Source of the DNA: Allokutzneria sp. NRRL B-24872 | Lineage (GTDB): Bacteria > Actinomycetota > Actinomycetes > Mycobacteriales > Pseudonocardiaceae | Direction: 5' to 3' | Assembly (NCBI RefSeq): GCF_002155965.1 | Contig: NZ_MUMH01000003.1 | Location: forward strand, 1 to 56,859 | DNA: 56,859 bases | Shown here: positions 1 through 8,238 of the stretch, piece after piece | How positions within the stretch are numbered: the stretch's first letter is position 1 | Layout of the letters: every line of letters begins with the position of its first letter | Translations under genes and position numbers: made by a program | The notes under the pieces: generated by a model | Database searches by the model: none | What the model was told of the DNA's origin: nothing | The model's input: the letters and a program-made list of their open reading frames with translations, nothing else

Positions 1-2
1 GC

Positions 3-335
3 TCAGATCACCTCGGGCTCGGCGCCGGAGTCGGCGACGAGGGGCTTGCCCACCGCCTGCCAGCGCTGCATGCCACCGGCCACGTTGATCGCGTCCCACC
101 CGTTCTGGTTGAGGAAGGCCACCGCCCGCGCGGAGCGGCCGCCCATCCGGCAGACCACGTGCAGCTCGCCGTCCTCCGGCAGGTCGGCGAGGCGTTCGGC
201 CAGCTCACCCAGTGGGATGTGCAGCGCGCCGGGGGCGTGGCCCGCGTTCCACTCGTCGTGCTCGCGGACGTCGAGCAGCTTCACGTCCGCACCGAGCTCG
301 GTCACGTCGGCCGTGGGCACCTGCATGGGGTTCAC
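3..335 (-). CDS. Rhodanese-like domain protein
   Basis: A 110-residue single-domain rhodanese. The N-terminal part carries the usual LLDVREHDEW strand-loop and HAPGALHIPL segment. The active-site loop is CRMGGRSA, with the sulfur-carrying cysteine at about residue 62, so a catalytic thiosulfate or persulfide sulfurtransferase is likely rather than an inactive homologue. It has no signal peptide and should be cytoplasmic. The first codon is GTG with little Shine-Dalgarno support; an ATG three codons later is the alternative. It lies 42 bases downstream of the sigma/anti-sigma pair on the same strand, but nothing else ties it to that pair. The physiological sulfur donor and acceptor cannot be told from sequence. 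Confidence 0.9.
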   Translation of the reverse strand: MNPMQVPTADVTELGADVKLLDVREHDEWNAGHAPGALHIPLGELAERLADLPEDGELHVVCRMGGRSARAVAFLNQNGWDAINVAGGMQRWQAVGKPLVADSGAEPEVI

Positions 336-377
336 ACCGCAGATGCTGCCATGCCACCGCGTATCGCCGCAGTGAAC

Positions 378-1244
378 CTAGCCCAGTGCCGCGAGGTTGC
401 TGAGCAGGTCGACGATCACGTTCTCCGGCAGCGGGGTGAGATCCGGCTTGCGCCCCTCGTTCGGCGTCGCGGTGCGGAAAGCGAGCGACATCTCGTAGCC
501 GTTGATCTGGTACCAGCGACCGGACGGCGTGAACGCGCGCAGCCCCTCGCTGGAGGCCTGCACGACGGCACCACCGGGCAGGTTCAGCCAGTGCATCTTC
601 TGCGCGCAGCCGCCGGTGACGGCCGAGGCGTAGTACTCGGCGGCCTGCGCCAGCGGCCCGCCGTAACGGCCGGCCGACAGCGAGAACGTGCGCTGGAGCT
701 TCCTGTCCTTGCTGTGGACCGCGACTTCGGCGAGGCCGCGGTTGACGTTGACCCACGTTTTGCTGATCACTTGGACCGAGTCGCCCTGGTAGTGCTTGGA
801 GAGCCCGTTGAGCAGCACCGGGAGGTACATCTCCTCCGGCAGCACCTCGCGCCCGCTGGCCGCTGGCAGGGTGATCTGCTGGCACGGGGCGACGCGCGCG
901 TCCGGGTACTTCGAGGTGGGCGCGGGCGAGACGTAGGTCGGCTCGTGCACGGTCCAGCCGGGGCGCGGCGACTCCGGCATCGGCACCGGCGGGGTGGAGA
1001 CGGCGGGGCCCGCTGGCGGCAGCCGCTCCCCGTCCGCGCCGAGACCGAGGTTGCCGAGCGCCGACGCGCCGACGCCGATCCCGACCACGGCGACGATCGC
1101 GCTGGCGACGGTGCCGATCCTGGTGATCAGCACGCGTCTGCGGCCCCTGCGGATCACCTCCTCCACCCTGGTTGCCGGTGGTGGCGCCGCGCCGTCGACG
1201 ACGCGCTGCAGCGCCGCACGCAGGTCCTGTTCGTCATCCCACAT
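378..1244 (-). CDS. Single-pass membrane protein paired with the SigE-family sigma factor
   Basis: A 288-residue protein with a short cytoplasmic N-terminus (about 1-38), one membrane segment (about 39-62) and a large outer domain that I do not recognise by family. The ATG start is chosen because a strong ribosome site (TGAGGAGGTG, 1251-1260) sits in front of it and contains the stop codon of the sigma gene, so the two are translationally coupled. Position and topology suggest that it controls or is controlled by the sigma factor. It lacks a recognisable zinc anti-sigma motif (HxxxCxxC), so calling it an anti-sigma factor is inference. Longer reading upstream would run through the sigma gene in another frame and is rejected. 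Confidence 0.8.
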   Translation of the reverse strand: MWDDEQDLRAALQRVVDGAAPPPATRVEEVIRRGRRRVLITRIGTVASAIVAVVGIGVGASALGNLGLGADGERLPPAGPAVSTPPVPMPESPRPGWTVHEPTYVSPAPTSKYPDARVAPCQQITLPAASGREVLPEEMYLPVLLNGLSKHYQGDSVQVISKTWVNVNRGLAEVAVHSKDRKLQRTFSLSAGRYGGPLAQAAEYYASAVTGGCAQKMHWLNLPGGAVVQASSEGLRAFTPSGRWYQINGYEMSLAFRTATPNEGRKPDLTPLPENVIVDLLSNLAALG

Positions 1245-1257
1245 GTCGATCACCTCC

Positions 1258-1785
1258 TCAGCAGCCCGCCCGCGTCGCCGGGTGCAACGCAGGTGTGTTT
1301 CCGTCGCCGGGACCGTACGCCTGGCGAAGGGCTTGCAGCCCTCGTGATGTCTGGCTCTTGACGGTGCCCGTCGTACAGCCGAGCACGTCCGCAACCTGCT
1401 CAACGGACAGATCCTGGATGAATCGGAGCACGATGACCGCACGTTGGCGTGGCGGCACCTTCTGCAACGCGGCGAGCAGCGCGGGCCGGTCCTCGATCGC
1501 GCCGGTGTCCTGGACCACCGGACGCTCCGGTGGTGACTCGGTGGGCTCTTCCCGTGCCCGGCCCCTCCGCTTGGTGTCGAGGAAGGTCCTGGTCAGCACG
1601 GTTCGCAGGTAGGCGTCGGCTGTCTCGGACCGAACCCGGCGCCAGTGCGCGTAAACCTTGACGAAGGCGTTCTGGGCCAGCTCCTCGGCCTCGTTCCAGT
1701 TGCCGCACAGCGCGTACGCGATGCGTCTGGCGAAGTCGAACCTCGCCGAGAAGAACTCGGCGAACTCGTCGTCGCGCCGCGTCAA
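1258..1785 (-). CDS. SigE-family ECF RNA polymerase sigma factor
   Basis: A small sigma-70 family factor of 175 residues. The sigma-2 region starts at FDFARRIAYALCGN and continues through the EAEELAQNAF helix. The sigma-4 region is LPPRQRAVIVLRF followed by a helix-turn-helix (VEQVADVLGCTTGTVKS) in the C-terminal third. I place the start at a TTG because GGAGGAGG stands six bases before it. A GTG nine codons upstream (1812) has no ribosome site but could be used on a leaderless transcript. The gene is coupled to the downstream membrane protein. This family is abundant in actinomycetes and usually answers envelope or morphological signals; the signal here is unknown. Confidence 0.9.
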   Translation of the reverse strand: MTRRDDEFAEFFSARFDFARRIAYALCGNWNEAEELAQNAFVKVYAHWRRVRSETADAYLRTVLTRTFLDTKRRGRAREEPTESPPERPVVQDTGAIEDRPALLAALQKVPPRQRAVIVLRFIQDLSVEQVADVLGCTTGTVKSQTSRGLQALRQAYGPGDGNTPALHPATRAGC

Positions 1786-1817
1786 CCCGTTCCTCCTCCG
1801 CCGTGTCGTCACCCGGT

Positions 1818-1845
1818 AATACGCGACGGCCGCCCGTGGGGTTGC
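1818..1845 (-). promoter_or_regulatory. Possible ECF-type promoter of the sigma gene
   Basis: On the minus strand GCAACC is followed after 16 bases by CGTATT. That spacing and the AAC-type -35 element are what many ECF factors recognise, so autoregulation is possible. The match is short and untested. Confidence 0.3.
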
Positions 1846-1854
1846 AAACGTGAG

Positions 1855-1886
1855 GCGGCCCCGTCAGCGAGTGCTGACGGGGCCGC
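1855..1886 (-). terminator. Hairpin terminator after the acetate symporter
   Basis: A perfect 13-bp stem (GCGGCCCCGTCAG with its complement) and a six-base loop lie just after the stop of the symporter gene and before the divergent-side sigma promoter. There is no clear U-run, as is common for actinomycete terminators. Confidence 0.75.
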
Positions 1887-1901
1887 ATCGGCACGGCGAA
1901 C

Positions 1902-3533
1902 TCAGTGGTCGACGGCCTTCTCGGCGCCCGCGCCGGTGAGCGCGCGCACCTCCATCTCCGCGTACTTGGCCGCGTTCGCCTTCTCCTTGCTCAGCACCGT
2001 GCCGAGGTAGCCGAGCAGGAAGGACAGCGGGATCGAGACCAGGCCCGGGTTGTCCAGCGGGAACCAGTGGAAGTCGACGCCCTGGATCATCGAGGCGCTC
2101 TTGCCGGTCACCGGGTCGACGGGCTTGCCGGAGACCACCGGCGAGAACACGATCAGCACCACCGTGACGGTCAGACCGCCGTAGATGCTCCACAGCGCGC
2201 CCGCGGTGTTGAACCGCTTCCAGAACAGTGAGTACAGGATGGTCGGCAGGTTCGCCGACGCCGCGACCGCGAAGGCCAGCGCGACCAGGAACGCGATGTT
2301 CTGCCCGTTGGCCAGGATGCCGCCGAGGATGGACAGCACGCCGATGACCACCGCGGTCCTGCGGGCGACCCTGACCTCGGCGTTCTTGTCCTCGACCACG
2401 CCCCTCTTGATCACGTTGGCGTAGATGTCGTGCGCGAAGGAGGCCGCCGCCGTGATCGTCAGGCCCGCGACGACCGCGAGGATCGTGGCGAAGGCGACCG
2501 CGGCGATCAGGCCGAGCAGCAGCGTTCCGCCCAGCTCGTAGGCCAGCAGCGGGGCGGCCGAGTTCGCCGCTCCGGGAGCCGCCTTGATCTTGTCGGGGCC
2601 GACGATCGCTGCCGCGCCGTAGCCGAGGACCAGCGTGAACAGGTAGAAGATGCCGATCAGCCAGATCGCCCAGACCACCGAGCGGCGGGCCTCCTTGGCC
2701 GTGGGCACGGTGTAGAAGCGCATCAGGATGTGCGGCAGGCCCGCGGTGCCGAGCACCAGCGCGAGGCCGAGCGAGAGGAAGTCCAGCTGGGTGAGCCCGG
2801 TCTTGCCGTACTGCAGACCCGGGTTGAGCAGCTTCTCGCCCACCTTCGGGCTGTTCTCCACGGCCGCGCCGAGCAGCGAGGACAGGTTCACCCCGTACTG
2901 GGCGAGCACCCACAGCGTCATCACGGCGGCGCCGGTGATCAGCAGGACCGCCTTGATGATCTGCACCCACGTGGTGCCCTTCATCCCGCCGATCAGCACG
3001 TAGATGATCATCAGGACGCCGACGACCGCGATCACGCCCGCCTGCGCCCAGCTGTCGGTGACGCCGAGCAGCAGTGCGATCAGGCCGCCGGCCCCCGCCA
3101 TCTGCGCGAGCAGGTAGAAGAAGGACACCGCGAGGGTGGAGATCGCCGCGGCGGTGCGCACCGGGCGCTGGCGCATCCGGAAGCTGAGCACGTCGGCCAT
3201 CGTGTACTTGCCGGTGTTCCGCAGCAGCTCCGCGACCAGCAGCAACGCCACCAGCCACGCCACCAGGAAGCCGATGGAGTACATGAAGCCGTCGTAGCCG
3301 TTGAGCGCGATGGCGCCCGCGATGCCGAGGAAGGACGCCGCCGAGAGGTAGTCACCGGCGATGGCGATGCCGTTCTGCGGCCCGGTGAACGCCCGCCCGG
3401 CCGCGTAGTAGTCGGCGGCGGACTTGGTGTTCTTGCTCGCCCGGAACACCACCACGAGCGTGATCACCACGAAGGCGGCGAAGATGCTGATGTTCAGCCA
3501 CGGTGATCCCGCGACGGTCTGCGCGAGGTTCAC
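1902..3533 (-). CDS. actP: Sodium:solute symporter, acetate/monocarboxylate type (ActP/MctC-like)
   Basis: A 543-residue polytopic membrane protein of the SSS family. The conserved ADYYAAGRAF and GDYLSAASFLGIAGA segments near residues 40-75 are the hallmark of acetate permeases, and about 13 membrane helices follow. Homologues (ActP of E. coli, MctC of Corynebacterium) import acetate, propionate and pyruvate with sodium or protons. The start codon overlaps the stop of the DUF485 gene (ATGA), so both are made from one message. The nearby LytS/LytTR system and the lut operon fit a role in short carboxylic acid uptake. The substrate range is inferred from family. Confidence 0.9.
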   Translation of the reverse strand: MNLAQTVAGSPWLNISIFAAFVVITLVVVFRASKNTKSAADYYAAGRAFTGPQNGIAIAGDYLSAASFLGIAGAIALNGYDGFMYSIGFLVAWLVALLLVAELLRNTGKYTMADVLSFRMRQRPVRTAAAISTLAVSFFYLLAQMAGAGGLIALLLGVTDSWAQAGVIAVVGVLMIIYVLIGGMKGTTWVQIIKAVLLITGAAVMTLWVLAQYGVNLSSLLGAAVENSPKVGEKLLNPGLQYGKTGLTQLDFLSLGLALVLGTAGLPHILMRFYTVPTAKEARRSVVWAIWLIGIFYLFTLVLGYGAAAIVGPDKIKAAPGAANSAAPLLAYELGGTLLLGLIAAVAFATILAVVAGLTITAAASFAHDIYANVIKRGVVEDKNAEVRVARRTAVVIGVLSILGGILANGQNIAFLVALAFAVAASANLPTILYSLFWKRFNTAGALWSIYGGLTVTVVLIVFSPVVSGKPVDPVTGKSASMIQGVDFHWFPLDNPGLVSIPLSFLLGYLGTVLSKEKANAAKYAEMEVRALTGAGAEKAVDH

Positions 3534-3868
3534 GCGTCCTCCTTCTCGACCCTGCGCCGCAGGTCCTCGGCCAGCGGGTCGAGGTTCTTGTTCGCGTGCC
3601 GCACGTACAGCGTGGTGATGAGGAAGGTGGAGACGAACTGCAGCAGGCCGAGCACCAGGCCGATGTTGATGTTGCCGATCACCTTGATGCTCATGAAGCC
3701 GTGCGCGTAGTCCGCCAGGATCACGTAGAGCAGGTACCAGCCGAGGAACAGCGCGGTCATCGGGAAGACGAACCGCCGCAGCCGGCGACGCAGGTCGCCG
3801 AACTCCGGGCTGGCCTGCATGGCGGCCCAGACCTCCTGGTCGGGCTCAGACCGCTCAGTGGAACTCAC
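3530..3868 (-). CDS. DUF485 small membrane protein, partner of the symporter
   Basis: A two-helix membrane protein with the DUF485 signature: a charged N-terminus, a first helix near VFPMTALFLGWYLLYV, the loop GFMSIKVIGNINIG, then a second helix and the LYVRHANKNLDPLAE tail. GTG at 3868 is preferred because GGGGAGG lies four bases before it; an ATG ten codons further upstream has no such site. DUF485 genes almost always precede ActP-type symporters and are thought to be accessory subunits. Here the stop overlaps the symporter start. Confidence 0.88.
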   Translation of the reverse strand: MSSTERSEPDQEVWAAMQASPEFGDLRRRLRRFVFPMTALFLGWYLLYVILADYAHGFMSIKVIGNINIGLVLGLLQFVSTFLITTLYVRHANKNLDPLAEDLRRRVEKEDA

Positions 3869-3948
3869 GGAACCTCCCCGTTCTGGTGGGATGTTCATGT
3901 TTTCCGGGGACCGTATCCGAGAGCTGCGTCACTCATAAACGGGACGTG

Positions 3949-3978
3949 CCCAATCGTTGGGATGGTCGGGCCGATTGG
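3949..3978. promoter_or_regulatory. Dyad repeat upstream of the DUF485-symporter operon
   Basis: CCCAATCGTTGGG (3949-3961) is a perfect dyad. Its CCAATCG half is also repeated in inverted form as CGATTGG at 3972-3978, 22 bases away. A further dyad, GGTCCGAACGGACC, is at 4001-4014. They lie 80 to 150 bases before the operon start and look like a regulator site. The same CCAATCGTTGG word recurs at 53379-53389. Confidence 0.4.
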
Positions 3979-4045
3979 TCGACGACCGGATGAAACGACT
4001 GGTCCGAACGGACCCGAGAAGGGACCTGATCAGCTGGAAAGCGCT

Positions 4046-5866
4046 CTACTTGCGCTGCCGCCGACTTGCCCAGCCGGTGATCGTCGTCGAGGTCCGCTTG
4101 GACACGTCGACGGGTGGCTGGGCCTGGTTCCCGAAGTGCTGGACGTCGCGGTCCTTCGTGAATCCCAGTCGATCGGGGGCGTGCATCCGCAGCATCACCT
4201 GGGAGACGTCCTTGGGCACGCTGCGGTAGGACAGCTTGCTGAAGAACCACATCGACAGGAACGACAGCGGGACGCTGATCATCCCGGGCTGCGCGACGAG
4301 CGAGTTCACCCAGCCGCTGGTCGAGGTGGTGAGCAGGACGTAGGCGGTGGAGGCGAGCACGACCCCGCCGCCGGTGAGGATGCCCATGGTGGCGCCGAAC
4401 GGGGTGAGCCCCCGGTACCAGATGCCCAGGATCAGCAGCGGGCAGAACGTGGAGGCCGCGAAGCACAGCGCGAGGCCGACCGACTGCGCGGCGCCGAGGT
4501 TGGGGAACAGCAGCGCGCACACGATCGGCACCAGCGAGCCGAACACCGTCGCCAGCCGGAAGTCCCGCACGCGTCCCGGCAGCACGTCCGTCGAGAGCAC
4601 GCCCGCCACGCTGACCAGCAGGCCGGAGGAGGTCGACAGGAAGGCCGCGAACGCCCCCGCCGCGGTCAGCGCCGCCAGCAGCTGGCCGAACCAGTTGTTC
4701 AGCATCGCGCTCGGCAGCAGCAGCACGGCCGCGTTGTCCTGGCCGGTGACCAGCAACTCCGGCACGTACAACCGCGAGAGCCCCGCGAAGATCAGCGAGA
4801 ACAGGTAGAAGCCGCCGACCAGGACGAGCACGTAGAGCGTGGTCGTGCGCGCCGACGAGCCGTCCGGGTTGGTGTAGAAGCGGACCAGGACGTGCGGCAG
4901 CCCCATCGTGCCGAAGAACGTCGCGAACATCAGCGACCAGATCTCCAGCACCTGCGGCCACCCGCTGGACATCGGCCGCAGCCAGCTGGCGTTGTCGGCG
5001 GCGGCGGTGGTGACCGACGGGACCGGGGCACCGGCCGGGAAGATCAGCTGGGTGCCCTTGTCGACCGACTTGACGGTGCCCGCCGCCCAGATCGCTCCGC
5101 CGTCGACCGGGGCCCCGTCGATGGAGCCGCGCGCCTTGAGCGAGACCGCCTGCGAGACCTGGAGCCGCACCGCGGTCTTCACGTCGATCGTGGTCTCCCT
5201 GGCGAACGCGGGAGGCAGCGGTTCGGACAGCGAGCGGTAGTCGGCCCTGTCGTCGCCGAGGAAGACGAAGAACAGCACGAACGCCGGGAACGCCAGCGCG
5301 AACAGCTTCAGGTAGTACTGGAACGCCTGGACCAGGGTGATCGCCCGCATACCGCCGCCGACCACGTTGATCGTGACGGTGATGGCGACCGCGAGCCCGC
5401 CCAGCCACGCGGGCACGCCGGTGAAGGTGGACAGCGTCAGCCCGGCGCTCTGGAACTGCGGCACCAGGTACCACCAGCCGAGCAGCACGACGACCGCCGT
5501 GCACAGCTTGCGCAGCGCGGTCGAGCTCAACCGCGCTTCAGCGAAGTCCGGCACCGTGTACGCGCCCGAGCGGCGCAGCGGCGCGGCCACGAACAGCAGC
5601 AGCGCGAGGTAGCCGCCCGCGTAGCCGAAGGGGTACCAGAGACCCGTGGCGCCCTTGGTGAACACCAGCCCGGCGACGCCGAGGAAGGAGGCGGCCGAGA
5701 GGTACTCGCCCGCGATGGCCGCGGCGTTGGCGTGCGGCTTGATCGTCCGGCCCGCGACGAGGAAGTCCGGCGTGGTCTTGGACCTGCGACCGCCGTAGAC
5801 ACCGACGCCGATGGTGAGCGCCATCGCGAGGATGACCCCGCCCAGCGCCCAGTTGTTCTGCACCAT
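4046..5866 (-). CDS. Second sodium:solute symporter, acetate-permease branch
   Basis: A 606-residue SSS-family transporter with VAGRTIKPHANAAA and GEYLSAASFLGVAGL near the N-terminus, the same landmarks as the first symporter. It is longer, mainly because of an extra-membrane insert around residues 210-290 (DYRSLSEPLPPAF to the SVTTAAADN region), and it has a basic C-terminal tail. AGGCGGACGCG before the ATG is a usable ribosome site. It follows the 163-residue membrane gene by 16 bases, which in turn overlaps the LytTR regulator. The two symporters are divergent in sequence, so they are probably paralogues with different substrates rather than a recent duplication. The substrate is not known; pyruvate, lactate or acetate are reasonable guesses. 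Confidence 0.88.
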   Translation of the reverse strand: MVQNNWALGGVILAMALTIGVGVYGGRRSKTTPDFLVAGRTIKPHANAAAIAGEYLSAASFLGVAGLVFTKGATGLWYPFGYAGGYLALLLFVAAPLRRSGAYTVPDFAEARLSSTALRKLCTAVVVLLGWWYLVPQFQSAGLTLSTFTGVPAWLGGLAVAITVTINVVGGGMRAITLVQAFQYYLKLFALAFPAFVLFFVFLGDDRADYRSLSEPLPPAFARETTIDVKTAVRLQVSQAVSLKARGSIDGAPVDGGAIWAAGTVKSVDKGTQLIFPAGAPVPSVTTAAADNASWLRPMSSGWPQVLEIWSLMFATFFGTMGLPHVLVRFYTNPDGSSARTTTLYVLVLVGGFYLFSLIFAGLSRLYVPELLVTGQDNAAVLLLPSAMLNNWFGQLLAALTAAGAFAAFLSTSSGLLVSVAGVLSTDVLPGRVRDFRLATVFGSLVPIVCALLFPNLGAAQSVGLALCFAASTFCPLLILGIWYRGLTPFGATMGILTGGGVVLASTAYVLLTTSTSGWVNSLVAQPGMISVPLSFLSMWFFSKLSYRSVPKDVSQVMLRMHAPDRLGFTKDRDVQHFGNQAQPPVDVSKRTSTTITGWASRRQRK

Positions 5867-5882
5867 CGCGTCCGCCTGGCCT

Positions 5883-6374
5883 TCAGTCTTCGACCATGCC
5901 GGTGTACTGGTTGGCGAACTTCGCCTCGTTGCGCTCGACGGCGCGGTTGAAGAACATCCCGACGACGACCATGAAGGGGTAGGCGAGCCCGCCGACGAGC
6001 AGCCACGGCAGCCGGATGCCGAAGATCACGGCCTCGCCGATCTCCGGGACCATCACGAACAGCACCGGCAGCCCCGCGTAGAGCGCCAGCACCAAGCCGG
6101 CCAGCGAGATCGCGATCTTGAGCTGCCTGCGGACCAGCTCCTTGACCACGCTCTCCGCGATCGGGGTGTCCTGGCCCTCCAGCTGCGCCATCGGTCGCAG
6201 GATGCGCCGCGCGCCGCGCCGTTCGGCGAGCACGACCTTCACCCGCCGCTTGCCGCGCAGCGGGTAGGTCGGGTCCTCGACGGCGTCCTCGTGCTCGGCC
6301 TGCCCGTTGCGCGTGTGCTCCTGCCCGCCAGGGCCCAGCCCGTCAAGGGGGTCCTGGCCGTGCGGGAAGCTCAC
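5883..6374 (-). CDS. Small membrane protein cotranscribed with the second symporter
   Basis: 163 residues: a hydrophilic, charged N-terminal 80 residues, then two membrane helices (around 85-110 and 118-143) and a short cytoplasmic tail. It sits where a DUF485 protein normally sits, directly before a symporter, and has the same two-helix plan. I cannot see clear DUF485 sequence identity, so it may be an analogous subunit. The GTG start overlaps the stop of the response regulator gene (GTGA), which implies coupling. No enzymatic motif is visible. Confidence 0.8.
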   Translation of the reverse strand: MSFPHGQDPLDGLGPGGQEHTRNGQAEHEDAVEDPTYPLRGKRRVKVVLAERRGARRILRPMAQLEGQDTPIAESVVKELVRRQLKIAISLAGLVLALYAGLPVLFVMVPEIGEAVIFGIRLPWLLVGGLAYPFMVVVGMFFNRAVERNEAKFANQYTGMVED

Positions 6375-7207
6375 CGCTGGCCCCAGTTGTTCTTGGGCGC
6401 GCGGACCAGGCGGTCCTTCAGCTCCCTGGTGTGCCTGCGGCTGACCGGCAGCTCGGGCGCTCCCGCCTCGTTGCCCAGCCGGACCGTGTAGCCGGATGAC
6501 ACCATCTTCAGCTCGGTGATCAGCGGCAGCGCGACCAGGTACGAGCGGTGGATGCGGACGAAGCCCGCGTCAGCCCACTTCTCCTCCAGCTGCGCCAGCG
6601 GGATGCGCACCAGGTGGCTGCTGCCGTCGGAGGTGTGCAGCCGCGCGTAGTCGCCCTGGGCCTCCACCCACCGCACCGAGGAGCGCGGGATGAGCTTGGT
6701 CGTCCCGGCCAGCTCGACCGGGATGACCTCCTCCTCCACCGGCTCCGCGACGGCGGCGGCAGCGGTCTCCAGCTGGGCGGTCAGCTGCGTGCGCTCGACC
6801 AGCCCGAGCACGCGCTCGATGCGGTCCTCGCGCGGCGGCTTCACGATGTAGTCCAGCGCGCCCAGCTCGTAGGCGCCCAGCGCGTACTCCTCGAAGCCGG
6901 TGATGAACACCAGCGCGGGGGCGGGCTGCACGCCGACCATCAGCCTGGCCAGCTCCATCCCGGACAGGCCGGGCATCTGGATGTCGGCGAAGACGGCGTC
7001 GACCGGCGCGATGCCGTTGCGCAGCCGGTGGTGCACCTCGGCATCGGCTCCGCGCAGGATGCTCAGCGCCTCGGTGGCGTCGCCGGCCAACAGCACTCGC
7101 CGCACCCGCGGGTTGGAGTCCAGCAGGTACCCGATCTCGTCCAGGTTGTTGGGCTCATCGTCGATGGCCAAGACGATGAGCCCCGCTGGCTTTCCGTTCG
7201 TACTCAC
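6371..7207 (-). CDS. LytTR-family response regulator
   Basis: A response regulator of 278 residues from the preferred GTG start (VSTNGKPAGL); an in-frame ATG lies 14 codons upstream. The receiver domain has the acidic pair AIDDEP, the phospho-acceptor aspartate in VFADIQMPG (about residue 75) and the conserved lysine in DYIVKPP. The C-terminal third is a LytTR DNA-binding domain with the RSSVRWVEAQGDYARLHT and RIHRSYLVAL segments. Such regulators pair with LytS-type kinases. Related pairs in enterobacteria (BtsSR, YpdAB) answer external pyruvate and switch on a transporter. The gene overlap with the symporter unit downstream supports a similar loop here. Confidence 0.9.
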   Translation of the reverse strand: MSTNGKPAGLIVLAIDDEPNNLDEIGYLLDSNPRVRRVLLAGDATEALSILRGADAEVHHRLRNGIAPVDAVFADIQMPGLSGMELARLMVGVQPAPALVFITGFEEYALGAYELGALDYIVKPPREDRIERVLGLVERTQLTAQLETAAAAVAEPVEEEVIPVELAGTTKLIPRSSVRWVEAQGDYARLHTSDGSSHLVRIPLAQLEEKWADAGFVRIHRSYLVALPLITELKMVSSGYTVRLGNEAGAPELPVSRRHTRELKDRLVRAPKNNWGQR

Positions 7208-7347
7208 AGTGACGCCATATCCTGCCGATCGCCCAGGTCTGATGTCCACGACCAGTGTCGGGACAACAGGGTGACAGATCGCAGACGTTAGCCCAACACA
7301 CGGTCATCCCGCGCCACCGCTGCACCACACCGTTACGAGCCCTGGGG

Positions 7348-8217
7348 TTACAGGCCCAGTCGGGACCACCACGCGCGGTGCTCGACGACCTCCACGGCGC
7401 CGAGGACCTTGTCCGCCGGGGAGCCGAACAGCGCGCTCGCGCCGATGCCGAGCTTGGCGAGCAGCGGTTTCTTCGGCTCGGTCACCGTGATCTCCGCGCC
7501 CTTCCAGCGCTTGGTGACCACCTGGCGCAGCGTGCCGACGCCGTCGATCAGCCCGAGTTCGGCCGCCTTGGCGCCGAGCCAGACCTCGCCGTTGAACAGC
7601 TCCTCGTCGGTGCCGCGCAGCTTGTTCCCGCGCCGCTGCTTCACCCAGTCGGTGAACTGCTCGTGGAGCTGGTCGAGCATGCCGCGCAACCACGCGACGT
7701 CCTCGGCCTTCTCCGGGCTGAACGGGTCGAGCCTGGACTTGTTGGTGCCAGCGGTGTGCAGCCGCCGCTGCACGCCGAAGCGCTCCAGGACGTTCTCCAG
7801 CCCGAAGCCGGAGTTGATCACACCGATGGAGCCGACCATCGAGGTGCCGCACGCGTAGATCTCGTCGGCCGCGCAGGCCAGCCAGTACCCGCCGGAGGCC
7901 GCCGCGTCCTCGCAGAAGGCCAGCACCGGCACCTTCTTCTCCTCCGCCAGCTCGCGGATGCGCCCGGCGATCAGCGCGGACTGCGTCGGCGAGCCGCCGG
8001 GTGAGTTGATCAGCAGCGCCACCGCGGCGAGCCGGTCGTGGTCGAAGGCCTTGGTCAGCGCGGACTCCAGGCTCTGCAGGTTGAGCGCGCCCCGTGCCAT
8101 CGGCGACGGGTTGGGGGTGATCACCCCGTGCAGGCGGACGACGGCGACGACGGGTGCGCGATCACCCTGGTTGCCGAGGATGGGCAGTCGGGCGGCCAGC
8201 TTCTCGGTCACGCTCAT
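7348..8217 (-). CDS. S49-family signal-peptide-peptidase-like serine protease
   Basis: 289 residues, a short SppA-type protease. The catalytic serine is Ser108 in DAAASGGYWLA and the general-base lysine is Lys160 in GTNKSRLDPF, giving the Ser/Lys pair of the SppA family. The NSPGG turn near residue 71 is also typical. There is no obvious N-terminal membrane anchor, so it is probably cytoplasmic or peripheral, like the single-domain archaeal and bacillary forms. It lies between the kinase gene (21 bases) and the response regulator gene (about 140 bases) on the same strand, an unusual place. It could remove remnant signal peptides or act on the signalling proteins; only the former is supported by family. 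Confidence 0.85.
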   Translation of the reverse strand: MSVTEKLAARLPILGNQGDRAPVVAVVRLHGVITPNPSPMARGALNLQSLESALTKAFDHDRLAAVALLINSPGGSPTQSALIAGRIRELAEEKKVPVLAFCEDAAASGGYWLACAADEIYACGTSMVGSIGVINSGFGLENVLERFGVQRRLHTAGTNKSRLDPFSPEKAEDVAWLRGMLDQLHEQFTDWVKQRRGNKLRGTDEELFNGEVWLGAKAAELGLIDGVGTLRQVVTKRWKGAEITVTEPKKPLLAKLGIGASALFGSPADKVLGAVEVVEHRAWWSRLGL

Positions 8218-8238
8218 GACCTCGACCCTACGGAAGGA

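Noticed and set aside
3503-5950. Very long plus-strand open frame opposite the second symporter
   Set aside because: It is antisense to clear membrane-protein genes, and its product is Arg/Gln/His-rich low-complexity sequence, as expected for a mirrored frame in GC-rich DNA.
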